From positions 186,001-250,000 of the forward strand of contig JAJEKV010000240.1 in assembly GCA_021234155.1 (NCBI GenBank): a stretch of DNA of 64,000 nt, written 5' to 3'. This DNA comes from Isoetes taiwanensis (taxonomy: Eukaryota > Streptophyta > Lycopodiopsida > Isoetales > Isoetaceae). The notes beneath the pieces are model-generated. The model ran no database searches. It was not told the DNA's origin and saw only the letters and a list, made by a program, of their open reading frames with translations. Position numbers and translations under genes: made by a program. Positions 1 through 12,209 of the stretch are shown here, one piece after another. How positions within the stretch are numbered: position 1 is the first letter of the stretch; every line of letters begins with the position of its first letter.

Positions 1-2045
1 TAATTTTGCTTCGCCAAGGATGGTCTAGTTGTTGAAGCTGAAGCCTTTAAAACCTAAGCCCAGGCCTGTTGTGTTGGCAAGTGGAGCGATCCGACACATA
101 GCAGGAAAGAGGATCAACTTCGACATAGACTTGCCAGATATCAACATTGGAATAGAGCAGAAGTCAACATCGGCATGTATGACTTGATCATAGGCATGAA
201 ATACCTTGGCCCGACTGGAGATGTGATTGATTGTGGGAAGCAGAAAGTCACCTTAATGCAATCATGCAATCATGCACTGATGGAAGTCACTCTAATCATG
301 CAATGCATGTCTAGTAAGAAGTTACTTAGATGCATAAAGAAGGAGCAAGTGACCTATGTCTTTAAGCTCAAAGTTGAGGAGCCAGAAACAGAGGAAGACA
401 AGGAGGCCAAAACATAGAACAAGCTGTGGAAGCCAATAGCCAAGCTAGTGAAGGAATTCCATGATTTTTTCTTGGATGAGATCAAGCAACTTCCACCTTA
501 CAAGGGAGTCGAGTGTGAAATAACACTTGAACTAGGGACTAAGCCAGCAAGTAAGGCACCTTACAGAATGTCAACTCAGGAGTTGACGAAATTGATGAAG
601 CAATTGCAGGAGTTGCTAGACCTAGGGTTTATAAGACCTAGTGTCTCCCCGTTCGGGGCGTCAATCCTATTTGTCAAGAAGAAAGATGGATGTCTCAGAA
701 TGTGCATTGACTATTGTCAATTAAATAAGCACACCATCAAGAACAAGTATGTGCTGCCCCGATCAGATGATTTGATGGATCAGTTGCAAGGAGTAAAAGT
801 TTTCTCCAAAATAGACTTGAGGTCAGGCTACCATAAGGTCAGAATCAAGGAAGAAGACATTCATAAGACTGCATTTAGGACAAGATATGACCATTACGAG
901 TTCACAGTGATGCCATTTGGGTTGTCCAATGCCCAACAACATTCACGAGACTCGTAAACGACATTTTTCTTGAGTTTCTAGACACATTCATCATAGTCTA
1001 CAGCAAATCCTTGGAGGAGCATGCCCAACACCTGAGGAAGGTACTTGAAAAGTTGAGGAGGCATCAACTTTATACGAAGCTATCCAAGTGTCACTTCGCC
1101 ACCGAAAGAGTAGAGTACTTGGGGCAGTGATTACATCGGAAGGGATTTCCATCGACCCTGCAAAGATTGAAGTGGTAATTGATTGGCCAGCACCGAAGAA
1201 CATCCATGAAGTGAGGAGCTTCCTCGGCTTAGCAGGGTATTACAGAAAGTTTGTCAAGAACTTTGCAAAGGTAGTAACACCATTAACGGACCTCACCAAA
1301 GCTGAGAAGATAAAAGATTGGGCGAGTCATTGGCAAAAGAGGGCCCATGCAACATTCGAGACATTGAAGGAAGCTTTAACGACTGCCCCAGTCTTAATAT
1401 TGTCCGATCTAGAGAAAGCGAGATTGCAACAGGAGTGGTCTTGATGCAGGAGGGGAGGGTGGTAGCGTATGATTCAAGGAAGATGAACAATGTCGAAATG
1501 CGCTACCTAACCCATGGCCAGGAGTTGCTAGCAGTGGTGAGAGCATTGAGAATATGGAGACACTATCTATTGGGGAGGAAGTTCCAATTAAATATGGACC
1601 ATCAGAGTCTACAGTACGTCTTCACCCAACCACATCTCAACTTGAGACAAAGGAGATGGATGGAGTTCCTGGAGGAGTACGATTTTGACATCGTGTACAA
1701 GCCAGACAAACTCAACGTGGTTGCGGACGCGCTCTCAAGGCACCCCTTGATGACGAGACTCCATTGCAATGCCATATCAACACTCACCAGTGAGTTTGGC
1801 AAGAAGATAGAAGTGATGTTGCCAACGGACCGAGACTTTACGGAAGCATGGGCAAGCCTTTTCAAGGAGGCAAGAACGAACAAAGAGAGGGAAACCTTTA
1901 AGCATTTTAAGAAAGAAGGTAACCTATTGTACCATAAGAACAAATAGTGCGTACCAGATTCATCCGAAATCAGGAAGTTAATACTCCATGACACAAGGCA
2001 TTATAGGGCGCTGTCTCTAGAGCCACGATGGAAGAAGCATCCTCT
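1..2045 (+). pseudogene. Ty3/gypsy pol fragment: protease, RT, RNase H, integrase start
   Basis: This is the 3' part of a Ty3/gypsy polyprotein entering from the left edge. A protease tail lies at about 165-415 (IGMYDLIIGMKYLG). The reverse transcriptase runs from about 448 ([44 protein letters not shown]). RNase H follows (HGQELLAVV, MDHQSLQYVF, VVADALSRHP), then the start of the integrase zinc region near 1915-2000. A one-base loss near 934-937 after MPFGLSNA shifts the frame. The catalytic YxDD box is missing: FIIVY runs straight into SKSLEEH at about 990-1010. A second break near 1410-1440 removes the first RNase H aspartate. Integrase stops at about 2045. The family assignment is secure and the copy is dead. 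Confidence 0.93.
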
Positions 2046-2466
2046 TCCTACGCCGGGAGCTATAGTTAATTAAGTGTAATTAGATGGGTGGTCCCCTAAT
2101 AACTAACTTCATAATAAATAAATATGTACTAACGTAGTGTTGGACCTGCAGGCTAATAGGAGGATCTAGCGGCAGGAGGGTCGCACTGCGAAGACCGCAA
2201 CACATATTTTGTCATAACGTGTTGCAAGCAGACCAAATGGACCTTTAAATTATAAAGTTTTAAAAACTCTGTTAATGATAAGTGTGCTAATTATAAAAGT
2301 TTTGTGAATATTAAATGTTAATGTAAGTAAGGGTTGAGAAATCACCTTACTATAACATGTTATGGAACAAGGGATGTGATTATAATATTTGAACTTAATA
2401 TTACCTTGGGGTAATTGTTATAAAAATTGCATGCATGAAATGTGTTGCAGGGATCATGCAGGTTTC

Positions 2467-2520
2467 CAAAGTGGGGAGACTCGTGATGCTGCGGACAACA
2501 TCAATTCAAAGTGGGGAGAT
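2467..2520 (+). other. Two polypurine tracts before the Ty3 3' LTR
   Basis: AAAGTGGGGAGA occurs twice, at about 2467-2479 and 2507-2520. This is the usual plus-strand primer of plant Ty3 elements just before the 3' LTR. The second copy is followed by TATGACGTTCC, so the LTR probably starts at 2523. The roughly 420 bases between the broken integrase and this tract show no recognisable coding. Confidence 0.6.
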
Positions 2521-2522
2521 TA

Positions 2523-4020
2523 TGACGTTCCAACATAATATACGATATGAATACATATACTATACTGCCATGCCACTCGTATATGTCACCTTGATGACAT
2601 GTACTTGGAAACCGTAAAGGGTTGCACCCTAGGGGGCAACCTCTTATGTTGCACATGTCTATAAATATATGCATTTAACCCCTTTGCCACATGGCAAAAC
2701 CCCATATGTCCTTTTAACCCTAACCCTAAAAGGTCATGTAAAAGGAACAAAAGGGGAAATCCTAAACCTTTTCCATTTTCGCATTTCGGCTTCGTTGAGC
2801 CATTCCGGCCAAGCCAAGCTACTAATTCGCATTGCCAGATGCCGCCAAGCCACCTTTACACAAATAGATCCTCAAAGACGCAAGCAAAGGCATGGACGCG
2901 ATACGAGGTGTGGAAGCAAGCCAGGGATAAGGTAAACAACGATTCTATTGTGCAATGGCGACTTTTAGTCCAACAACGAGCTGGTTCAGCATGGTAGATT
3001 AGCCTTAGCAGCCTTATAGATTCTGGTAGATAGATTATATATTATTATATATTTCAGTTCTATGTGATGATGTTCTATTCTATGCACACTCTTGTGTATT
3101 GGGAAGAGGGGTAGAGACCCGGAAAGCTTCAGTAGTTGATGTATCTAGATAGCCTCATTAATTCCTAATTGATGCAGCCTGTGCACAAGAGCCCGCCTGG
3201 CTGTAGGTGGCGGGACTAGACGATGGATAAGGAGGACATGTCCCATTGCAGATCGATCCCTCTAGTGTGTAAAGCCTACCAGGGATCTTAACGGGCTAGG
3301 CCTAATGGCTTGCCACTGTGTGTGGCAAGGCATGGGCTCGACACCTCTTGGGTGATGCATCACCTTCAATGATGTTCAAGTCGTAGACGGGCAGTGGCCC
3401 TCTAGCCGCCTATGATGGGCATGCATACCTCTGGAGGGAGTGATCTCCTCCTGCCTCATCGGGACTGAGGAGATAAAACCCAGGAGTAGCCCCCTTGGCT
3501 ATGCACCTGGCAGGCTACGGTCTAGTCCCAAGACTTATTAGCCTATTCTGCAAAGTATGCACAGGAGAGGCGGATGGAGAGGACTACCCAATAGCCATGT
3601 TCCTTTGTCAGCCCAATCCATTATCATAAATTCTCTCTGCAATGACTTCTGGAGACTCAAGCCGTCAGTCCATTCCCCTTGAGTCTGAGCCTTAGGTAGG
3701 ATTCCCCCATGATGATGTTGTTGACATGCTCACACATGTATGCTATGGTGAGCCACCCTTCGAGGTGGAACTATTTATATTTGATGTCATATGCTCATGT
3801 TTATTTACGCTTCCGCAGCTAGGACGGTCCCGAAGGAAGACGGGATAAATGACACGTCCATTCTTCCTCATCGATTCCTTGCCAAGAGATTGGTGTCAAG
3901 TGGATGGCCTCTATCAGCTTGATTGCCAGAGGGATGAACTCCGGCTTCTGATACAATGGGAGCATCGTAGACGAAGTAGGAGACATCACACAACACATCA
4001 AAAGGGCAGATCCGAGCCCC
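2523..4020 (+). repeat. Probable Ty3 3' LTR, right end undefined, then unassigned DNA
   Basis: The sequence after the polypurine tract behaves like an LTR. It begins TGACGTTCC and has a TATA box about 137 bases in. No second copy is in the window, so the right end cannot be fixed. I see no convincing gene between here and 4030. The open frame at 2669-2935 lies within LTR-like sequence and has no protein character. Confidence 0.4.
2660..2669 (+). promoter_or_regulatory. TATA box in the probable Ty3 LTR
   Basis: TATAAATATA lies about 137 bases inside the presumed LTR, a usual place for the U3 core promoter of a plant LTR retrotransposon. A short AACCCTAACCCTAAA stretch follows at about 2717. 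Confidence 0.4.
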
Positions 4021-4030
4021 TATGAGGCTT

Positions 4031-4317
4031 TATCCCACTAGCACCTCTAGTGATAACCAACACAATCCTTCATGAGCCCTAACCTCTAGGATGCTTTATC
4101 CCATACCCCACATGCCATATCAATTCCTTGCACTCCTCGAGATGCTTACCTTCAAGCATATGGAACACACCAATGTTGCCACGAGAAATTGAACCTTGGC
4201 TCTGATACCAATGTTACGCACTAGCACCTCTAGTGATAACCAACACACCAAAAATACGGATTCGTCATGAGCCCCAACCTCTACAAGGCTTTATCCCATA
4301 CCCCACATACCATATCA
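4031..4317 (-). mobile_element. TRIM retrotransposon, reverse orientation, one LTR truncated
   Basis: Read on the minus strand, an LTR of about 106 bases (4212-4317) starts TGATATGG and ends GCGTAACA. It is followed by the tRNA-iMet primer site TGGTATCAGAGC (complement of 4199-4210), about 85 bases of non-coding interior, and a second, shortened LTR (to about 4031). The same family is present in better condition at 36186-36646. The small size, iMet primer site and absence of coding match terminal-repeat retrotransposons in miniature. This copy is more diverged and its outer end is ragged. Confidence 0.8.
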
Positions 4318-4329
4318 GAGAGCACTACA

Positions 4330-4790
4330 AGGAGCTCCTAATGTTTGCTCTAGAAGGAGCATTAAATGTCCTAGAGATGAACTTGCAAGGTTGAAGGCTG
4401 AAAAGAGATACCTGAAACGAGAGCTACAACAGGTTAATCCAACAGTTTCCCAAGAGGTTGAAGACCTTAAATTGGAATGCAAGGAGTTATCTAAGGTAAG
4501 TGATAAAAAGTTCCTCTTGCTTGTTATTGTTTAGAGATTTATTTCCCCCCTCTAACATGTCAATTCATGGAATCCGACAGGTGTGCACATACTATGCAGG
4601 ATTTCGACAGATATCTGAAATGAGAACTAAAACAAGTTAATCCAACAGTTTTCCAAGTGATTGAAGACATTAAGTTGGAATGCAAGGAGTTATCTAAGGT
4701 AAGTGATAAAAGGTTCCTCTTGATTGTTATATTTTGCCCCTCTAACATGTCGATTCATGGAATCCGACATGTATGCACATACTATGCGAA
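4330..4790 (+). repeat. Tandemly duplicated exon-plus-intron fragment of an unknown coiled-coil gene
   Basis: Two copies of a block of about 203 bases lie head to tail, roughly 4425-4590 and 4628-4790. The first reads as a coiled-coil segment (RDELARLKAEKRYLKREL, then EVEDLKLECKELSK) ending at a good splice donor, AAG|GTAAGTG, at 4495/4496. The second repeats the donor at 4698/4699 but carries stops. A gene fragment appears to have been duplicated and then decayed. The parent gene is not recognised. Confidence 0.5.
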
Positions 4791-5867
4791 GCTTACGATG
4801 TCCTTATTGACCCTATATATATGAGAGGTTAGAACTACAAATAACAATTTTATACTTTGTATCTCCAATCATGTACAAGGAAGCAATGCAATAGTTTGAT
4901 TCGTCCCAAGGCGTCCAATATTTCTTCACATATTGTGGGCTCACTAAAAAGATTTCTGAAACAAAAAGCTTAGAATTGCCAACATCAAAATGATCAATCT
5001 GGACTAATGGCCCTATTCTAAACTCTCTTTGTTGAATTCACATTCCTTGTATATGCTTTGAATTCAGAATGACCTCCATTTTTCACATCGAAGCCTAGAG
5101 CAATCCATAGACTAAGTGGTCGTCTGCTGCCTACTCTTATGCTTGTAACATGCCCCTTGCTTGAAAACTTACACTGCTGACCTTCTAGGTACAAAATTCC
5201 CTTCTGGAAGTTGAATTGCAAGCTTTGATAAGTCGTCTGAGTAAAGTTCTTGGGGAAGCAAATCTGATATTGTAGTTGATAGCATAGGACTACAAAAACT
5301 ACCAATTAGAGCAAACAAACAGAAATCAGACTCATCAATCATCATAGACTATCTTTTAGATATGCCACCACACAATACACACCCTCACCCTATCGCGCAG
5401 CCACACGCATAGCATGCACTACTTCTAGACGCCAAGCAACTCTTAGCTCATGTCTTAATGCACAAACTCCACAAGACAATCACGTCGATCAATGAAGCTA
5501 CTCCATCCCCGCCCCAACCTTCACCCTCTCCCTATCGCGCCCCCACACTACTTCTAGGTGCCATGCAACTTCCGGCTCGCACCTTAACTAAGTGAAAATT
5601 CAGAAAATTCAAGTGATAGACCATATACGTCAACACCTTATATGAAAAAGAATGAGCTGCTAGTAAACACAACGTGACTACAACGAGAATCCTTGTGGAA
5701 AAATGGTCGACTATGGTGGGAAATTACTTCATTATTAATGCGCAATACTGAACGCTTCATAAAATTGATTGAGCAACAACTTTTAGAAAATTGACATTAA
5801 GCAAAGAAAGAGTAAATGTGTAATTTTGTGAACACTTTATGCCTTCTAGTGGCGTGACATTAAAATA
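4791..5867. other. No gene recognised
   Basis: About 1.1 kb of AT-rich DNA. The open frame at 5018-5305 on the minus strand has no recognisable domain. CTATCGCGC...CCACAC phrases recur near 5391 and 5531, which suggests old repeats. Confidence 0.5.

Positions 5868-5930
<63 letters not shown>
5868..5930. repeat. (CTAT)n microsatellite
   Basis: About 15 uninterrupted copies of the tetranucleotide CTAT. Confidence 0.97.
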
Positions 5931-6347
5931 GAATTACATACACATCCCCATCATATGGCAATGAAATATACACCTTACCCCATAACACCCTAACCTTCAC
6001 CCCAACCCTCCATTTTCCGCTAGTCCCCAACCCTCCATTTCTGCTAGTTTTTTTTTTCATCAAGAGAGACTACCTTGAAACTCATCAACTATGAGAAATT
6101 CATATGCAATCACTTCCTAGAGCCCGACACTAACTTTCCTAGAGCCCGACACTAATTTTCTTTTTGTAAATTTGCCTTTGCCGTTCTCTGCAGCTCTTCC
6201 TTTTCCTTTTCTATCCAGCAAAGCTATCCCGTCCTTATCAAATTTGAATTTTGTGATAATATCATTAAACTATTAAACAAAATTAAATTAATCATTGGAG
6301 GGATGGATGCCAACATTCACAGTAGCTCCATTGGCCTTCTATCGGGC

Positions 6348-6450
6348 AATACCTTATCTCTAACCCATACCTTATCTCTAACCCATACCTTACCCATACC
6401 TTATCTCTAACCCATACCTTACCCATACCTTATCTCTAACCCATACCTTA
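6348..6450. repeat. Short minisatellite, unit ACCTTATCTCTAACCCAT
   Basis: An 18-base unit repeats about five times, with a shorter ACCTTACCCAT variant interspersed. The flanks (5931-6347 and 6451-7127) show no convincing gene. The open frame at 6754-6945 overlaps local duplications of CAGAAAACCCTGTT and AAAGCCATCGCTGT and is not considered coding. Confidence 0.9.
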
Positions 6451-7127
6451 TTTTTTTGCTAAACCATTGGATTATAAACCATTGGATTTGTTAAATACCA
6501 ATAAACACATAAAATACGTGCAAATAGGAGCATCTGAATGGCCCAGAGCTTCAATTTGAAAAGCTCCGGAGAAGCAACAAAGATCTGGAGGTAGAATGAA
6601 CAACGGAATGGCGTGTACACAAATTCGGAACAAAATCCGAAAATAAGAAACTGCAGCAGACCGCAAATTCGGCTGGAGCTTCCTGCCTCCGGAGCCTAAA
6701 CAAAACAGAACAGAGTCCGCATCCCAGACCAGACCTTCAAGCCCAGTTCGACGGTGCAGAAAAACCTCAAAAAACCCTGTTCAGAAAACCCTGTTCCAGA
6801 AAGCCATCGCTGTGCAAAGAAAGCCATCGCTGTTCATGCTTGTGCAAGAGATCCCTGTCCGAGTGGTTATGGCAGATGCATGAATGCAGGCCTGAGAGTG
6901 GCAACCAAAAAAACAACAATCCCACTTTCTAAAATTAACCATTAACAAAAAGAAAATTAAACCAAATCCAAACTATTAAAAAAGGCTTACACCTTTTAAA
7001 AAAAGACCCACGGGGATCTTTTGCGGACCTTATATCGGGCAATACGCTCGATAATGAATAACCCATTTCTTACAGTGGACGTGCACTACCTTTCCTTAGG
7101 AACATAAATAATTATGGAAGCCCTTCC

Positions 7128-9092
7128 ATGAGCATTTTTACATATAGATCAGCGTTAGCAGAAGCTAAGAGGTTCCAGAAATGCTCTGTTCCAGCGGCTT
7201 TGTCTTTCCCAGTGCTTGCAGCTTTAGGAGAAGACAAATGTCGAAATTCTAGCCCGGAACTTGTAATAGAAACTTCGGTTTCAAAAACTGACCTTGCCTC
7301 TATTATTCGTACTTGTCGCAGCGTGGAAGTTCAACCTGAAGGTAAACGAATTCATGCCTACTGTGTAAAAAATGGGCATCATACAAAAACATATTATGGA
7401 AATCTGCTTATGGAGATGTATATTAAGTGTGGACTTGTGGAAGATGCACGAATTGTTTTCGAAAGACTTCCGGAAAAAAATGCATTCTCTTGGGTAGTTT
7501 TAATCGTGGAACTAAGCAAACGTGGTGTTGCTCAAGGCAAGTTTCTTCATGCTGGCACTATGTGTAGTGATCTTAGATCAGATGTTGTTTTGGATACTTC
7601 ACTTGTCAATATGTATGGTAAGTGGGGATTCATTGAGGATGCAAGAAGCTTATTTGATAAAATGCTCCAGAGGGATGTAGTCTTGTGGACTACAATGATT
7701 TCAGTTTATGCACAATATGGGCATGGTCAGTATGCAGTTGAATTGCTCAGGCAAATGCAGTCCAAGGATGTGCTTCCAAATAAAGTCACATTTCTGGTCA
7801 TTCTTCAAGCATTTCACAATCATGAGGAATTGCCTGATGCAAAAAGAATGCATGCCTGCATTGTAAGTGCTGGGCTTGAACAAGATATTAGTCTGTTGAA
7901 TGCTCTTCTTAATATGTATGCCAAGTGCATGAGTTTTGTTGATGTGAGACAGATGTTTGACAAAATGACTGAGAAAAATGTGACCACATGGAACACTATG
8001 ATCTCAATCTATATCCAATGTGCCCATGCAGAGGAGGCCCTTCAAATATTTCAGAAAATGCAGCATGAAGATATAAAACCCAATGAGGTTACATTTGCAA
8101 GTACGGTTTCTGCATGTGCCAACCTGATAGATTTGGTGCAAGGCAAGCTGATCCATTCACTTATTATGAATAGTGAGCATGCATTAGATGTCGTTATTGG
8201 TAATGCACTGGTGAATATGTACTGTAAATGTGGCCACCTGGAGGATGCAAGCTGGGTATTTGACCGAATGCTTGAGAGAGATGTAATTTCCTGGACAGCC
8301 ATGGTTGTGTCATATAATGAGTGTGGACAAGGTAAGAAGGCTCTTGATATCTTTCAAGAAATGCAGATTCAGGATGTAGTCCCAAATAGAGTAACTTTAA
8401 TTAGTGTTCTTTCTGCGTGTGCTAATCAGGCAGCCATAGATCAAGGCATGCAGACCCACATAAGGATTATAGACAGTGGATTTGACTTAGACTTGGTTGT
8501 AGGAAATGCCTTGATTAATATGTATGGTAAATGTGGGTGTTTGATTGAAGCAAGACGCGTGTTCAATAAAATGTCCATGGAAGATGTTATTTCTTGGAAT
8601 GCAATAATTGAAGCATATGCCGAACATGGGCATGCTCAAGAATCTTTGGAGATTTTTTACCAGATGCAACTTGAAGGTATAAGACCGAATGAGATTACTT
8701 ATGTTAGTATTCTTTCTGCCTGTAGCCATGCTGGCTTATTCAGCTTGGGCTTGGAATATTTCATCTGTATCAACCAGGAGCAGGGCATTGTACAATCAAT
8801 GGAGCATTATGGTTGTATACTTGATCTCCTTTGCCGTGCAGGGCAGCTTGATGTTGCAAAAAACTTGATTATCAGCATGCCATTTCAGCCTACTACTTCA
8901 CTATGGAGAACATATCTCGGTGCATGTGGCAATGAATCTCAAGGAACATGGGCAGCTGGGCAACTGTCTAGTTTGGATCCTAAAGATTCTTCATCATATG
9001 TTTTACTCTCAAACATACTAGCTACAAGTAACAAGTGGGATACTGAATGCGAGACAGTCCCCTTCTTCTACCAGGAAGAAAGCCAGTACTAG
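7128..9092 (+). CDS. PLS-class pentatricopeptide repeat (PPR) protein with E-like tail, no DYW domain
   Basis: An open frame of 654 codons with no intron, as is usual for plant PPR genes. The protein is a tandem array of helical repeats in the P-L-S pattern: NMYGKWGFIEDARSLFDKM, NALVNMYCKCGHLEDASWVF, NALINMYGKCGCLIEARRVF. Near residues 575-640 comes an E-like motif (SSYVLLSNILATSNKW). PLS proteins bind single-stranded organelle RNA, one base per repeat pair, and commonly specify C-to-U editing. No DYW deaminase domain follows, so if editing is involved a partner would have to supply it. The frame ends oddly soon after the E-like motif. Around residues 118-135 (FSWVVLIVELSKRGVAQGKF) about 45 residues of a repeat seem to be missing. 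An N-terminal targeting peptide is plausible but weak. Confidence 0.85.
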   Translation: MSIFTYRSALAEAKRFQKCSVPAALSFPVLAALGEDKCRNSSPELVIETSVSKTDLASIIRTCRSVEVQPEGKRIHAYCVKNGHHTKTYYGNLLMEMYIKCGLVEDARIVFERLPEKNAFSWVVLIVELSKRGVAQGKFLHAGTMCSDLRSDVVLDTSLVNMYGKWGFIEDARSLFDKMLQRDVVLWTTMISVYAQYGHGQYAVELLRQMQSKDVLPNKVTFLVILQAFHNHEELPDAKRMHACIVSAGLEQDISLLNALLNMYAKCMSFVDVRQMFDKMTEKNVTTWNTMISIYIQCAHAEEALQIFQKMQHEDIKPNEVTFASTVSACANLIDLVQGKLIHSLIMNSEHALDVVIGNALVNMYCKCGHLEDASWVFDRMLERDVISWTAMVVSYNECGQGKKALDIFQEMQIQDVVPNRVTLISVLSACANQAAIDQGMQTHIRIIDSGFDLDLVVGNALINMYGKCGCLIEARRVFNKMSMEDVISWNAIIEAYAEHGHAQESLEIFYQMQLEGIRPNEITYVSILSACSHAGLFSLGLEYFICINQEQGIVQSMEHYGCILDLLCRAGQLDVAKNLIISMPFQPTTSLWRTYLGACGNESQGTWAAGQLSSLDPKDSSSYVLLSNILATSNKWDTECETVPFFYQEESQY

Positions 9093-9615
9093 GTATTTAT
9101 TCTTAATTTTGTTTATAAAAATTAAAGTACATTGGGGTGGCACAAGAGACAGAGATTCAAATGAAAGCAAGATTTGTATCTTTGATTTTTCAAACGGTCC
9201 CATGCGTTGGCATAGTCGGCAGATAATAGTCATCTTCTCTCCTCTCCTGTTGCCAATCTTAAAGCTGGGCTAAGGAGCCAAGCTCGTGAGCAGGATTGCC
9301 TATACTGGGGTACAAGGATTCCTGGATTTTGAGCCTTCAGCCAATTTTTAATCTACACCATTACATTCCTTAATTTCAGATTTTACTGCCAAAGAAAATA
9401 GCTATTCTCCTTTGATCTCTTTCGAATCCTGCCCTCAATCAATCGATCTTGCTCGAAGCCTGCCCTCAATCGATCAATCTCCTCATTCCGACAAAGCTAA
9501 TAGCTCTGTCGCAGAGAGAAAAAAGAAAAGATGTTTTTTTCAGAATCCTGATCCCTGATAACTACTGCAGAAGAAAGTTTGGATTTGGAGAATGGGAATT
9601 TTCGAGAGTGTTCTA
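9093..9615. other. Spacer between PPR gene and ZIP4-like gene
   Basis: About 520 bases. I find no DYW remnant continuing the PPR gene. CCTGCCCTCAATC occurs twice near 9430-9475. No other feature seen. Confidence 0.5.
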
Positions 9616-12167
9616 AAATGTGTAGTTTAGTTGAAAGAAGCACACGATCATGCTATCACTCTTTTTCTGGCTTTCAAAGCTTTATCAGGTTTGAATATGT
9701 TCGATGAGGCAGAAAAGTATCTTTTTACTCTCATAAGCCATCATAAAACAGCTATTGGTGCAAGCATTTCAGCAGTAGAGTCCTTGATTCAGGCTTCTGA
9801 TTGGCTGGATGCTGCAAAAGAGCCTTCTTCATGTTGCAGTCCCATTTTCCATCAAGTAATGAGCTTCCAGTTCATATTTTAGAGAAGCTTCCTAAACAGG
9901 CATTCGTTCTGGACAATAAATGCAAAACAAGAATATAAGTTGCGCTGGAAATTGCAACTAATGAGAACATTGTTGCCAGGTTTCAAAGCAGGAATGATAA
10001 TGATCGGTAAAGCATGCATGTTATGCTCTGGAGTAGGTGAAAAAGTTTATAACTTAATTTCATTTCTTCATTTCGTTACTGACACGATTTATTCCATCAT
10101 ATTTTTTCTCACTAAATGCATATTTGGCAGTGTTTCTGATCACTTCAGGCTAAAGATTGCTAAAGATTGTTACTTCAGCATCAGGTTTTTGAAGCTTTCA
10201 TGCTTTAACTTGCTGCCGGTATGGAAGGCAATCCCATGCACGCAAAAGCCCTTCGTGTTCTCTGGCTTTGCCACATTGGACTCTTGCAATATGGTCGTGC
10301 TAGTGAATATGTCGATGGAACTGAGAAGGTAAGTAGGCCTATTAGAATTTGAAGTTGTTTAATCGAGCTACTCGGAGTACCGAGGGAGAATGGAAACCCT
10401 AGGCGCAGTCTAGGGCGGCGGCGGCGGCCGCCCGATGCTTGCAGGATCGAAGTGATAGTGCCTCGCTGGAAGAGCAGCGACCTAGCTGCTGCTGCTGCTT
10501 CTTCCCTGAGCTTATGGTTGTGTCTAGAATGGTGTACCCTGGCAGAGATCATTTGCGAAAGGGAAGGCCGATTGGAGTATGGCCGCTACTTCAGCTACCT
10601 GCTCTTGGAAGATCTTATCAGGGGTAAGATATGCTATTTTAGATTGATGTCATGTGTTCGGTGGAGGTTTGAGCAGCTCAAGCTCTGATACAGTTCAGAT
10701 TCATCAAGAAGTAAGCTTATATAGCTTACCTATTGTGTTTCTTTGCTTCTATCGGGCATCTGAGGTCATCTTTGGCTGGGTTGCATGCCTTTGTCTGATG
10801 GTTGCTACAGGGCAGTGGTTTCGTGGACTGTTCCTTGTGGTATATCCCCTTTTCCTTGTGTATACATTGGGCCAGTGGCTTCTAATTAACAGATTCGTAG
10901 GCATTCAGATGGCTGCACTCATTGTGGTCACGCTTGGGACTGTTGCACTCATTGCAGGCAGGAATTTTATTGCACTCATTGCAGTTAAGGTTTGCTGCAC
11001 TCATTGCAGGGCTATGCTTTCTTGTTATACTCTGGTTCTTTGTTGCTTATGGGAAGGCTTGGGTATGTGCCTACAGAGGTTGCCCTCGGTTTCTAGACAT
11101 GGAAGAAGCTTTGTCTCACAATGTCCAGGTGTTACTGTTTAGGGTTCCTTGTGGATGGGCAGGACAAGGGCATTGCAGTTTCAGTATTCGAGAGTAGTTG
11201 CTTCACTTAGTCATGTTTCAGAATACAATTCTGGTCGCTTTGGCTGCGAGTATTTGGGGCAGCAGGAAGAGTGCCCTAGATTTATTGAGCCGGCATCTCG
11301 GGTGCTTCAATGTTGCAGCATCTATCTAGTAGCCAGGATAATTTGGAATGTAGTGGCTTCTGGATTGAGCAGTTTACTTTATGTGAAACATTTCGGGGGA
11401 GGAGGAAAAGGTGCATTTAGTAGACTGCAGGAAGCAAGAAGGCCTTAGTCTGGAGCATGAGTTGGAGAAGTGGCAGGCTTGAGTGTCTGAATTTGCAATA
11501 TCTTTAAGTTTAGCTTTCTTCAGCGGATTCTTGAGCACAATATGCGGATTTAGTGGGAGCTCTGCTATTTTATGTCGCCCTCTCCTATCCCAGCTAGGAG
11601 GCGGTGTGGGATTTAGAGAAAGCTTAGTGAAATGAGGTCAGGAACAAGCAGGATATCTATTAGCCACTTGATACGGGAGGATTAAGTGATGTTACAGCTG
11701 GTAAGAGCATTAAGGGAGACGAAAACCCAAGCAAGTGAGTGGATAAGTGCAAGAGATGTGGACCACCCATTTATTTGGGGAGGGCCTTAGAGGCATATGG
11801 GTTGGAGAAGACGGTGAGGGTTGTTGTGCCCTCCCTCTAGTATCCTGATGCATATGTGATTGCAGGTTCTAGTTAACGCGTGGAAGGAAGCTTTCTTTGT
11901 ACTTGCCTCATCTACTTGTATCTCCGGGGTGGAACATTAGGTGGTGTCGTCTTCAGTCTGTCACATGATATCTTGCTTCCAATGATTTTTATGGAGCTTT
12001 GCTATTTTCTGTTCGCGCATCTGGGTTCATAGTGCGGGATTGCTATATTTGATCCATTAAGGGATCTGAGCATGTGTGCTGACATGTGTAGGTTATCTGG
12101 CTATCACAGAGCCTTGAATAAATGTATTTATTACATATTATTAATAAATATAAAAATATCTTGGCCT

Positions 12168-12209
<42 letters not shown>

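Noticed and set aside
2715-2732. AACCCTAACCCTAAA, a telomere-like string
   Set aside because: Two units only, inside an LTR-like region; too short for an interstitial telomere array.
10439-11448. Several overlapping plus-strand frames in the poly(A) retro-insertion
   Set aside because: They lie in three frames with Cys/Leu-rich or repeat-derived sequence and no recognisable domain.
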